From an uncultured Clostridia bacterium (GTDB lineage Bacteria; Bacillota; Clostridia; Lachnospirales; CAMVHY01): 8,463 nt of DNA. A program made the position numbers and the translations under genes. Location: NCBI GenBank assembly GCA_947167415.1, contig CAMVHY010000046.1, positions 1 through 8,463 on the forward strand, in the 5' to 3' direction. Positions 1 to 6,658 of this stretch are shown one piece after another. The stretch's first letter is position 1, and every line of letters starts with the position of its first letter. A model generated the notes under the pieces. It saw only the letters and a list, made by a program, of their open reading frames with translations. It searched no databases and was not told where the DNA came from.

Positions 1-529
1 AAAATTTTAGAAGCTATGAAAAAGCAAAAACTGCTTAATATACTTTTTATCGATAGTACGAGCATAAAGGTGAGTCCAGATGCAAACAAGAATAAAAAGA
101 ATCAGAAACAAAGCATTGGACGTTCAAAAGGTGGCCTGACAACTAAGTTACACTTATGTTGTACATCTTCATGTCCAGTGGTTTTTCGCTTGTCTCCTGG
201 CAATTCTCACGATGCTCCCGAAGGAAGAAAATTGATTGAATCCATATATTCCAAAAATAATAATTATCTCGTGATGGACAGAGCTTACGAAGATGATAAA
301 ACTTTAGCTTTAGCTAAAAATCACGGCTTTAAGACAGTTGTTCCACCTAAAAAAAAATCGTAAGTCACCTTGGAGTTATGATCGACAACTTTATAAACAT
401 CGCAATATTATCGAATGATATTTCCTGAGATTAAAACGTTTTAGAAAAGTTTTTACTCGTTATGATAAGCTTGATTCTATTTTTATTTCTATCATTTCCC
501 TTGTTTTTATTTTTGATTCGCTTTTTATG
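1..529 (+). pseudogene. Decayed IS5-family (IS427-like) DDE transposase, 5' end outside window
   Basis: This is the remnant of a transposase that would cut and join insertion-sequence ends. The reading frame is open from base 1, so the true start lies upstream. The first catalytic Asp is in FIDST (codon 52-54) and the second in VMDRAYEDD (codon 277-279). The IS5-type signature GRSKGGLTTKLH is present. At 349-357 a run of nine A's puts the frame into TAA at 361. Reading on in the +1 frame restores the family sequence PPKKNRKSPW, then the Y-x2-R-x3-E-x6-K signature (YKHRNIIE, stop, YFLRLKR) and FTRYDKLD. A TGA at 416-418 sits directly after the catalytic Glu where an Arg codon is usual; CGA to TGA is one change. 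The downstream frame runs past the usual end of such proteins to 751 without a stop, so the right end of the element may also be lost. I saw no terminal inverted repeat or target duplication. IS427-group elements can use programmed slippage at A-runs, but the TGA makes this copy inactive. Confidence 0.85.
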
Positions 530-634
530 CAAACGTTGCCTAGTATTATCCTTTTTGTTTTATTTGGCATATTTAAATTTGTTAAATATTTCCTCTGGAG
601 ATGGATCAGGATAACGCTTGCCAGACTACATGTG

Positions 635-1405
635 TTATTCATCTTCAACCACATTATCATAATATTCTTTCTGTGGCGCACAACAAAAACAACGCTTCAA
701 AGAAACAGCAAATATTTCTTCTTCTTCAAGCTGACGCTGACGCGAATGTGAAGAGACAGAATCGACCACATGAGATTCACCTTTTGCGCGATCTCTGTCG
801 CCTACCAGCCGACTAACAATCTTAAACAAAATTCCCAAAACAAACAGCGGAGCAACAGCAACAAATGCCAAAGGCGAAAAATTAAAAACAAAAACTGCAA
901 TCGCTAAGGTTATTGTTAAAGCAATTCCACCAAATATTAAATGGTTAGAAGCAAGACCTAAATTTTGACGATTAAACATAGTCAATGGTTTTCCTGTTTT
1001 GTAGTTGCGAAACAAAAGATATGTCAGAGAAGTCAAGATTGGTAGTAAATTGATTCCACTTGAAATAGCCAGCACAACATAACTAAAAAATACAGCAAAC
1101 ATCCGTGTTTTTGAGTATATTGTCGTAATATGTCTATCACACAAATGAAATAAAAACCTTTTATTACATATCAAAATAATTGTTGTTCCTAAACCAACCA
1201 AAATCCAAGGTAAAACCACCAGCAAACTTAAAATTCCTAAAACACTCAATGATCCAACAGCAGAAATCCCGATTCCTAAAATAGTTCCGAAGCCCCAAGC
1301 TATCATTTCATTTCTTATACTAGCTTTTTTAGTATCCAACATTTTTTTTGCTTCGGAATTTTTATAACTTGAATTTTCTTCTGTGCTAAATTTCGTCAAA
1401 TCCAC
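635..1405 (-). CDS. Multi-spanning membrane protein of unknown function
   Basis: I do not recognise this 256-residue protein. It has a charged, Ser/Asn/Lys-rich N-terminus (1-36), then hydrophobic stretches at about 37-57, 58-80, 103-118, 119-133, 156-175 and 177-197, giving five or six predicted membrane spans. A hydrophilic tail follows (about 198-256), rich in Arg, Asp, His and Glu, with EEEE at 227-230, a Cys cluster RCFCC at 238-242 and an acidic end. The first possible start is GTG at 1405, because an in-frame TAG lies immediately upstream. No good ribosome site precedes it, so Met22 or Met34 are alternatives. The 3' half (roughly 635-850) looks richer in G+C than the genes to its right. 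The gene converges on the transposase remnant and stops about 100 bases beyond it, and no terminator is obvious. Acquisition together with the insertion sequence is possible but unproven. The long open frame with ordered hydrophobic segments supports a real gene; its function is unknown. Confidence 0.65.
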   Translation of the reverse strand: MDLTKFSTEENSSYKNSEAKKMLDTKKASIRNEMIAWGFGTILGIGISAVGSLSVLGILSLLVVLPWILVGLGTTIILICNKRFLFHLCDRHITTIYSKTRMFAVFFSYVVLAISSGINLLPILTSLTYLLFRNYKTGKPLTMFNRQNLGLASNHLIFGGIALTITLAIAVFVFNFSPLAFVAVAPLFVLGILFKIVSRLVGDRDRAKGESHVVDSVSSHSRQRQLEEEEIFAVSLKRCFCCAPQKEYYDNVVEDE

Positions 1406-1668
1406 CTAATTAAAATTTTTTTTTAGTCTAAAAATTTTTTTAGTCCAATATCAAACTTTTTTCAAAATTGAATTTCGAGTTTTAAACTCAAACGCAATTT
1501 TAACGGATAAAAATTAATTTTTCAAGCCATTTAATTTTTTTTGATTAACAACAGAGATTAAAAAATAAAAATTTCCATCAAACAAATTGATTTTACATGG
1601 CTATTAAATTCAAAATGATAAGATATGAAAAAATAAAATAAGAGTTTTTTCGGCAACTATTTTTCTTT

Positions 1669-1685
1669 CAAAAAACAGTTTTTTG
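1669..1685. repeat. Inverted repeat CAAAAAAC-A-GTTTTTTG upstream of the nudF promoter
   Basis: Two perfect 8-base arms are separated by one A. The repeat lies about 30-50 bases upstream of the proposed -35 box. With a one-base spacer it is a symmetric duplex site rather than a good hairpin, so it could be an operator. Its low complexity in A/T-rich DNA makes chance occurrence plausible. Confidence 0.3.
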
Positions 1686-1717
1686 TTTGGTTTCATAGAC
1701 AAATAATTTGATGCATA

Positions 1718-1745
1718 TTGAATTTTTTTTTGGCAAGCTTATAAT
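1718..1745 (+). promoter_or_regulatory. Sigma-70/SigA-type promoter of the nudF-pfkA operon
   Basis: The -35 box TTGAAT (1718-1723) is followed by a 16-base spacer and a perfect -10 box TATAAT (1740-1745). The spacing and both boxes fit a housekeeping promoter. Transcription would begin near 1752, leaving a leader of about 50 bases before the nudF start. In DNA this A/T-rich, TATAAT alone means little; the support comes from its pairing with a -35 box and its position before an operon with a strong ribosome site. Confidence 0.55.
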
Positions 1746-1784
1746 TTGTAAGATTTATTTATAAATGGCAATTGATTAATTGTA

Positions 1785-1793
1785 AAAGGAGGT
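1785..1793 (+). promoter_or_regulatory. Very strong Shine-Dalgarno site of nudF
   Basis: AAAGGAGGT is fully complementary to the core anti-Shine-Dalgarno sequence of 16S rRNA, and the match continues almost unbroken into the following TGAT. The spacing of about 10 bases to ATG 1804 fixes the nudF start. It is the strongest ribosome site in the window and supports a Bacillota-like host. Confidence 0.85.
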
Positions 1794-1803
1794 TGATATA
1801 AAA

Positions 1804-2337
1804 ATGGAGGATGAAAAAAATCGGCAAGAAATATATTCTGGTAAAATAATTAAGGTTTATAAAGATTTGGTTGAGTTGCCAAATAAAAAAATTGCTGAGC
1901 GAGAAATAATTTTGCACGACGAATGTAGTGCGGTATTGGCAATAAAAAACCAAAAAATAATTTTTGTTCGGCAGTATAGACATGCAATTAAAAATTACTC
2001 TCTTGAAATTCCGGCGGGTATAATGGAAAAAAATGAAAGTCCGGAGGATTGTGCAAAAAGAGAATTGCAAGAAGAAACAGGTTTGATTGCAAAAAAATTG
2101 TTTTTTATGTTTAAAATGTATTCGTCAGTCGGTTTTTGTAATGAGCTGGTAAATATTTTTATGGCTGATGATTTTTTAATGGGCAAACAAAATTTTGACG
2201 AAGATGAATTTATAAGCATAGAAGAATATAATTTATCGGAAGCGAAAGAATTAATTCATGAAGGCAAAGTTACAGATGGCAAAACAATTGCTGCAGTTTT
2301 TGCATATGATTCTTTTAAAGATAAATTTAAGCAATAA
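1804..2337 (+). CDS. nudF: Nudix hydrolase, ADP-ribose pyrophosphatase type
   Basis: The predicted 177-residue cytoplasmic enzyme would hydrolyse ADP-ribose to AMP and ribose 5-phosphate (family knowledge, EC 3.6.1.13). The Nudix box is complete at residues 72-94: Gly72, Glu78, then RELQEETGL at 86-94, matching G-x5-E-x7-R-E-U-x-E-E-x-G-U, with the metal-binding Glu residues 87, 90 and 91 intact. The ADP-ribose subclass is supported by VRQYRHAI at 55-62, EIPAG at 68-72 before the box, and SSVGFCNE at 107-114 after it, which corresponds to the SPGFxxE loop of ADP-ribose hydrolases. The length is normal for the family. ATG 1804 is set by an excellent ribosome site. The gene is first in a likely operon and ends 28 bases before pfkA, with no terminator between them. 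A related sugar-nucleotide or dinucleotide substrate cannot be excluded from sequence alone. Confidence 0.9.
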   Translation: MEDEKNRQEIYSGKIIKVYKDLVELPNKKIAEREIILHDECSAVLAIKNQKIIFVRQYRHAIKNYSLEIPAGIMEKNESPEDCAKRELQEETGLIAKKLFFMFKMYSSVGFCNELVNIFMADDFLMGKQNFDEDEFISIEEYNLSEAKELIHEGKVTDGKTIAAVFAYDSFKDKFKQ

Positions 2338-2365
2338 AATTAAATAAAAGCGGAGGATAATTTTT

Positions 2366-3454
2366 ATGAGAGTAGGAATTTTGACAGGCGGAGGCGATGC
2401 CCCGGGATTAAATTCGGTAATTTATGCTTTAGTCAGGATGTTAAAAAATTGGAAACCTGATTGCGAAATAATTGGATATAAATCAGGTTATAAGGGTTTA
2501 TATAAAAATGATTATGTAAAATTAACGCCAGCAACAACGTCAGGAATTTTAAATCGTGGCGGAACGATTTTATATAGTTCTAATAAAGATAATCTGTTTG
2601 ATTATTTTGTAAAGGATGACGATGGTAATTTTGTAAAAAAAGATGTTTCGGATGTAGCAATAAAAAATATGAAAGATATGGGTATAGAAATTTTAATAGT
2701 TTTGGGCGGCGATGGAACACTTACGAGTGCAAGAGATTTTTCTAGGAAAGGAATAAAAGTTATCGGTGTGCCAAAAACGATTGATAATGATTTAGGTTTT
2801 ACAGATTCTACTTTTGGTTTTGATACTGCAGTAAATATTGTTGCGGAAAATTTAGGCAGGATACATACGACTGCTGAATCGCATCACAGAATTTTTGTTG
2901 TTGAAGTCATGGGAAGAAATGCAGGCTGGATTGCTTTGCGTGCAGGACTTGCTGGTTCTGCGGATGTAATTTTGATTCCGGAGATTCCGTATGAGTTAAA
3001 TAAAGTTGTTGAAAAAATAAAACAACGTGATAGACTAGGAAAACATTTTTCGATAATAGTCGTAACCGAAGGAGCAAAAGAAAAAGGTGGACAAGCAGTA
3101 ATTGGAAAAATTGTTTCTGATAGTCCAGATCCAGTTAGATTTGGTGGAGTCGGTGCAAAAATTGCTCATGATTTGGAATTGATTGTAAAAGATCATGAGG
3201 TAAGAAGTGTTGCGCTTGGACACACTCAACGTGGAGGGGAACCTTCTGCAGCTGATAGAATTTTATCTTTGAGATATGCTTACGGTGCTTTGAATTTAAT
3301 TCAAGAAGAAAAGTTTGGCAATATGGTTTGCTTAAAAAATAATGAAATAAGTTATGTGAGTTTGGAAGAGGTCGTAGAAAAGCCAAAATTTGTTGATCCA
3401 AAAGGCGAACTTGTAAAGATTGCGAAATCACTTGGAATTTATTTTGGAGATTAA
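2366..3454 (+). CDS. pfkA: 6-phosphofructokinase (PfkA family), donor type ambiguous
   Basis: This cytoplasmic glycolytic enzyme of 362 residues phosphorylates fructose 6-phosphate to fructose 1,6-bisphosphate. The nucleotide/phosphate-binding start ILTGGGDAPGLN lies at 5-16. GGDGT lies at 114-118, with the donor-specificity Gly at 117 (position 104 in E. coli numbering). PKTIDND lies at 136-142, with Lys137 (equivalent to 124) and the catalytic base Asp140. MGRNAGWIA (182-190) and GHTQRGG (285-291) form the fructose 6-phosphate site. The length exceeds the 320 residues of E. coli PfkA and fits the longer Clostridia/Actinobacteria-type group. Gly117 is typical of ATP enzymes and Lys137 of pyrophosphate enzymes, so the donor (ATP, PPi or both) cannot be settled here. 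ATG 2366 follows GGAGG (2352-2356) at 9 bases. The gene is co-transcribed with nudF and ends in an intrinsic terminator. Its last two codons, stop and terminator recur downstream of the next gene. Confidence 0.95.
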   Translation: MRVGILTGGGDAPGLNSVIYALVRMLKNWKPDCEIIGYKSGYKGLYKNDYVKLTPATTSGILNRGGTILYSSNKDNLFDYFVKDDDGNFVKKDVSDVAIKNMKDMGIEILIVLGGDGTLTSARDFSRKGIKVIGVPKTIDNDLGFTDSTFGFDTAVNIVAENLGRIHTTAESHHRIFVVEVMGRNAGWIALRAGLAGSADVILIPEIPYELNKVVEKIKQRDRLGKHFSIIVVTEGAKEKGGQAVIGKIVSDSPDPVRFGGVGAKIAHDLELIVKDHEVRSVALGHTQRGGEPSAADRILSLRYAYGALNLIQEEKFGNMVCLKNNEISYVSLEEVVEKPKFVDPKGELVKIAKSLGIYFGD

Positions 3455-3519
3455 TATTTGTTTATAAATAAAAATTTATTTTTAAAGCGGATGCAAGATT
3501 TTTTGCGTCCGTTTTTTTT
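3444..3519 (+). repeat. 76-base direct repeat, copy 1 (end of pfkA plus terminator)
   Basis: This segment aligns without gaps to 6548-6623, with 73 of 76 bases identical. The differences are at 3461 (T/A), 3469 (T/C) and 3510 (C/T). It includes the last two codons of pfkA (GGA GAT), the TAA stop, an A/T-rich linker and the whole terminator hairpin with its T-run. Similarity stops sharply on both sides: upstream the two coding sequences are unrelated, and downstream only generic A/T richness is shared. Copy 1 is probably the original, because its left part belongs to a conserved enzyme gene. Confidence 0.95.
3488..3519 (+). terminator. Intrinsic terminator of the nudF-pfkA operon
   Basis: CGGATGCAA (3488-3496) pairs with TTGCGTCCG (3503-3511) in a 9-base-pair stem with one T-G wobble. 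The loop is the six bases GATTTT, and eight T's follow (3512-3519). This is a textbook Rho-independent terminator 34 bases after the pfkA stop codon. Confidence 0.9.
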
Positions 3520-3632
3520 ATGTAAAACCGATAATAAAAAAAATTTATCACCAAGATATTTTTTTTAATAAATATTTATTCAATGAAAAAGAAATACCAT
3601 TAAAAAAATAATATTCACAGCTTAAATTTATT

Positions 3633-3661
3633 TTGCCTACAAAATTTTTTTATAATATAAT
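3633..3661 (+). promoter_or_regulatory. Promoter of the large unknown gene
   Basis: The -35 box TTGCCT (3633-3638, four of six consensus bases) is followed by a 17-base spacer and a perfect TATAAT (3656-3661). A transcript starting near 3668 would have a leader of about 65 bases. Because it lies downstream of the pfkA terminator, the large gene appears to be its own transcription unit. Confidence 0.55.
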
Positions 3662-3715
3662 AACAAGGACTAAAAATAAATAGTTTGTAATTAATTTATA
3701 GAGTCAAAAAAAATT

Positions 3716-3724
3716 AGGGTAGGG
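3716..3724 (+). promoter_or_regulatory. Ribosome binding site deciding the start of the large gene
   Basis: AGGGTAGGG lies 8 bases before ATG 3733. An in-frame GTG at 3724 overlaps the last G of this site, so it could not be initiated from it. The ATG is therefore the better start, giving 941 rather than 944 residues. Confidence 0.6.
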
Positions 3725-3732
3725 TGTTTGTA

Positions 3733-6558
3733 ATGCAAAATAATTCAAATATAGAAATATCGTTTGATACCTTGAAAAACGATGTATTAGATGTATTAGA
3801 AGATGTATCAAAAAAAAATCGTGATGCTTTTGTGAATTGCGTGAAACTTTTTGTCAAAAAAAATGATTGGTTTCAAGTTAATGAAATAGAAAGTTTTATC
3901 AAAAAACATAATAAGATTTTCTCGAATGGTGAAGTTGGAGAAGTCTTATTTAGAGTTTTAAAATTTTTTTTGGATACGGCTTTAATGCAAAATTATGATA
4001 TAAAAGTGGATAACGTTCATAACTTATTGAATGAATTTCAAGATAAATTATCTTGGGAGCAGAGTTGTGGTTTGCTTATTGGTTTTCTTGATAAAGATTG
4101 GGATAGAAATCAAAACAACAAAAACCCTGAAAACGCAAAAAAAATTGTAGATAATCTCTTATCGTACTTGGAAAAATCAGAAGCGAAAAAAATATATAAG
4201 GATAAATCAAAATTTGGTTGCGTGAAAAAATATTTTACAAAAATTATGACTGATGTGCCTGCAATAAAAACGTCTGAATATTTATCGCAAATATCTAAAA
4301 AATTAGCTGAAACAAATCTTACGCCACAATTTTGTTTTGAAGTTGTTTTGTCGTTTGGCGACGAAATATTATTGAAAACGGATGTAAAAAATTTAGGTTG
4401 GCATGCTCAATTTGCTCAGTTTCGTTTGAAATTTGTAAACATAGCTAAAGAAAAATGCCAAAATGTCTCTGCAAACAAAAATAAGGATATTTTTGCGGCT
4501 GACATACATCTTTCCACCGAGCTCATGAAGTTTAAATATTTCCAATCAGCATTAGATGAACTAGCTGAATGGCTAAATAATGAAAATGTTTCTTGGAAAA
4601 CAAGATTTGGTATAACAAATTATCTCCACTTTGAGAGTTATCATGACAAGATTATAAACGAAGGAGACAAAAAAACACCTAAACTGTGTGATGTTTTACG
4701 GAAGTGGAAATCAGTAACACGCAAAAAATTTCAGTCGCCTAATGATTTATTGGATGTTTATGCAGAAGTTTTTCCAGATTTGAAATACCAAGATGAATTT
4801 TTTGTGACATGGCGTAGTGGTGGCTCGGATTTGTTTTATGTCTTGTGTTTGGTATATTCTAGGAAGGAAATATACCAGTGTATTAAAAGTCTTAACAACA
4901 TAAATGATAATACATGGAAAAGCAAATTTTTATGGGAAGTTACTGCTAGTTACAGACGTGACTTGCCTGAATCAGAAGTGGCAATTACCGATTTTTTTAA
5001 AACTCCTGGTGAGTTTTTGGATGATTTCCTTAAAAGTTATCCAGAAATAAATGAGTTTAATGCTAAATTAATAGCAGATGCATCACTTAATATTTCGATC
5101 GCAGATTTATTTTCGTATCATATTGATGACATTAAAAGTTTTATTGAAAAAACAGACGATCCTAAGAAATTAGTTTTATTGTTTTATGTGATTTTTGATG
5201 GATGGGGTTGTGAAGCTCAGTCTCCATTAGTTGCATTGGATATTTATATAAAATTATGCCCAAAGATAAAAGATCATTTGAAAGATACAAATGAGATAGT
5301 TTGTAAAAGTTTATCAAAAGGCTTTAAGATAGACTCATTAGTCGGTGCTTTGAGAGAAACAGACGATCCGGAAAAAATGATCTTGTTGCTTAACACACTA
5401 AATCAATATAAATATTACGATGAGATAAAAAAAATATTTAAAGATCCAAAAGATTTGTTTGATATTTGTGTAAGTAAATATAAGTCAAAAGAGAATAATT
5501 TTGAGATAAATGAGAATAACTGTAGATGTCCGGAACCGTTGTTAAAGATTTTAAAGGAATATGGTAAGCGAAAACTGGCGGGGTTTACTGAAGCCTTTAA
5601 AAACGAAAATGACCCGCTGACCAAATCTTGGTTACTGGATTTAGTTAATGTTAAACGAAATTTTTTTGAGACATATCGTAACGTTTTAGATTTCTTAGAT
5701 AAAAATGAAAATTGTCCGCAATGTGTTAAAAATAATTTAAATCGCATTATCAACAAAAAATGTGACTCTGGGTTTAGCAAATATGATGGTTTGTGGCTAT
5801 TTGGTCTTGAAAAGGATTATCATTTTCGTGCTATAAATCATAACAAGCTCATGTACTTGCCAGAGAACATTATTGAAAAAAGATATCAGCTAATATTAAA
5901 TTTATTTTCGAATAGTAATGAACATGGTCGTGCTGTAATTTCTCGTTTTATTAAAGATGCTTCAAAGTTTCATGAAAGCATTTGGAAAGCTGTTTTAGGA
6001 TTAATAATTTATGCTGGTGAACGCGAGCAAGATATCAAAGATAAAAATATTAATCTATGGCAGATGTTGAAAACACTATGTTCCAAAGTTGATGAATATA
6101 ATCAGTACAAAAAAACATACGATCGCTTGAGTTCACAGATTTCAAACCTCAATAATCAAATAAATCAAATACTGACTTTAAATTGGAAATGGTTTACGAT
6201 AATCTGGACATTTGTTTCTTTGTATCAATTATATCAGGCAAAAAAAAGCCTCAATAATTCAATCGCCGAAAAAAATTGGTTGCAACCTTTTGTTAAGAGG
6301 TTAGAGCAAGCAAATGAAAAATTTGGTTTGCAAGCTAATGATCGCGATCAAAATAAACCGACACCGTTTAAATATTATGAGAAATATCAAACATGTGTGG
6401 AAAAACTACTTGATGATATGAAAAAGATAATGGCGCCTCCAGAAAAAGAAAAAATACTCAATGAAAATAAAGCAAATGAAGAAATTAATAATAATCTAAA
6501 CATAATTTCCACAGCAAGCGATAATCAAGAAGAAAAAATCGGAGGAATTGGAGATTAA
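3733..6558 (+). CDS. Large helical-repeat (alpha-solenoid-like) protein of unknown function
   Basis: I do not recognise a family for this 941-residue protein. It starts at ATG 3733 and has no signal peptide. Most of it looks like short amphipathic helices. A degenerate unit recurs: ALDELAEWLNNENVSWKTRF (about 273-292), QCIKSLNNINDNTWKSKFL (382-400), IKSFIEKTDDPKKLVLLF (467-484), LVGALRETDDPEKMILLL (536-553) and FTEAFKNENDPLTKSWLL (618-635). A second motif, a Pro followed by a helix of the LLDVY type, recurs at 336, 425, 498 and 572, spaced 89, 73 and 74 residues apart. This is a solenoid-like pattern. Cys pairs lie at 597/599 and 661/664. Near the C-terminus come a Gln/Asn/Leu coiled-coil-like stretch (about 789-814), a short Trp/Phe-rich hydrophobic segment (about 818-836) that could insert in or sit on a membrane, a second helical stretch (837-865) and an Asn/Glu-rich tail. 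No catalytic motif was seen. The gene has its own promoter. Its last two codons and terminator copy those of pfkA, suggesting insertion. A scaffold, surface-interaction or effector role is only a guess. Confidence 0.8.
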   Translation: MQNNSNIEISFDTLKNDVLDVLEDVSKKNRDAFVNCVKLFVKKNDWFQVNEIESFIKKHNKIFSNGEVGEVLFRVLKFFLDTALMQNYDIKVDNVHNLLNEFQDKLSWEQSCGLLIGFLDKDWDRNQNNKNPENAKKIVDNLLSYLEKSEAKKIYKDKSKFGCVKKYFTKIMTDVPAIKTSEYLSQISKKLAETNLTPQFCFEVVLSFGDEILLKTDVKNLGWHAQFAQFRLKFVNIAKEKCQNVSANKNKDIFAADIHLSTELMKFKYFQSALDELAEWLNNENVSWKTRFGITNYLHFESYHDKIINEGDKKTPKLCDVLRKWKSVTRKKFQSPNDLLDVYAEVFPDLKYQDEFFVTWRSGGSDLFYVLCLVYSRKEIYQCIKSLNNINDNTWKSKFLWEVTASYRRDLPESEVAITDFFKTPGEFLDDFLKSYPEINEFNAKLIADASLNISIADLFSYHIDDIKSFIEKTDDPKKLVLLFYVIFDGWGCEAQSPLVALDIYIKLCPKIKDHLKDTNEIVCKSLSKGFKIDSLVGALRETDDPEKMILLLNTLNQYKYYDEIKKIFKDPKDLFDICVSKYKSKENNFEINENNCRCPEPLLKILKEYGKRKLAGFTEAFKNENDPLTKSWLLDLVNVKRNFFETYRNVLDFLDKNENCPQCVKNNLNRIINKKCDSGFSKYDGLWLFGLEKDYHFRAINHNKLMYLPENIIEKRYQLILNLFSNSNEHGRAVISRFIKDASKFHESIWKAVLGLIIYAGEREQDIKDKNINLWQMLKTLCSKVDEYNQYKKTYDRLSSQISNLNNQINQILTLNWKWFTIIWTFVSLYQLYQAKKSLNNSIAEKNWLQPFVKRLEQANEKFGLQANDRDQNKPTPFKYYEKYQTCVEKLLDDMKKIMAPPEKEKILNENKANEEINNNLNIISTASDNQEEKIGGIGD

Positions 6559-6623
6559 TATTTGATTATAAACAAAAATTTATTTTTAAAGCGGATGCAA
6601 GATTTTTTGCGTCTGTTTTTTTT
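6548..6623 (+). repeat. 76-base direct repeat, copy 2 (end of the large gene plus terminator)
   Basis: This is the second copy of the segment at 3444-3519, lying exactly 3104 bases downstream in the same orientation. It contributes the last two codons (Gly-Asp) and stop of the large gene, in the same reading frame as in pfkA, and then the terminator. The single change inside the hairpin (C to T at 6614) turns a G-C pair into a G-T pair, so the stem is kept. Confidence 0.95.
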
Positions 6624-6625
6624 TT
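6592..6625 (+). terminator. Intrinsic terminator of the large unknown gene
   Basis: CGGATGCAA (6592-6600) pairs with TTGCGTCTG (6607-6615), nine pairs including two G-T wobbles. The loop is six bases and ten T's follow (6616-6625). It ends the rightward transcript before the convergent rodA gene. On the opposite strand the hairpin is not followed by a clean T-run, so it is not clearly a terminator for rodA. Confidence 0.85.
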
Positions 6626-6658
6626 GCACAAAAAAAATTAATTGCAAGCCGATTTTTT

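Larger units (their letters stand above)
1406..1803. other. Intergenic region between the membrane-protein gene and nudF
   Basis: No supported gene lies in these 398 bases. The region is very A+T-rich. Next to the membrane-protein gene is an imperfect tandem repeat of about 18 bases (AAAA, T-run, AGTCT/AGTCC at 1412-1446). A small inverted repeat, GAGTTT-T-AAACTC, lies at 1477-1489. A perfect 8+8 dyad lies at 1669-1685. The last 90 bases hold the promoter and ribosome site of the Nudix-PFK operon. Since the flanking genes diverge, the region should hold promoters in both directions, but I could not identify a convincing leftward one. Confidence 0.6.

Noticed and set aside
460..816. Short frames on both strands between the transposase and the membrane gene
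   Set aside because: They overlap the transposase remnant or the membrane-protein gene in other frames and lack ribosome sites; the plus-strand frame from 527 is the run-on of the transposase frame.
1759..2219. Leftward frames opposite nudF
   Set aside because: They are antisense to a complete Nudix hydrolase with all motifs intact and have Phe/Leu/Ser-heavy shadow composition.
3035..3431. Leftward frames opposite pfkA
   Set aside because: They are shadows of a conserved enzyme gene.
3782..3810. Nine-base tandem repeat ATGTATTAG inside the large gene
   Set aside because: It has only two full copies, encodes an ordinary DVLDVLEDV helix, and is too short to suggest a functional repeat.
5415..5780. 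Leftward frame of 121 codons opposite the large gene
   Set aside because: It is antisense to a continuous 941-residue reading frame and has no ribosome site or recognisable motif.
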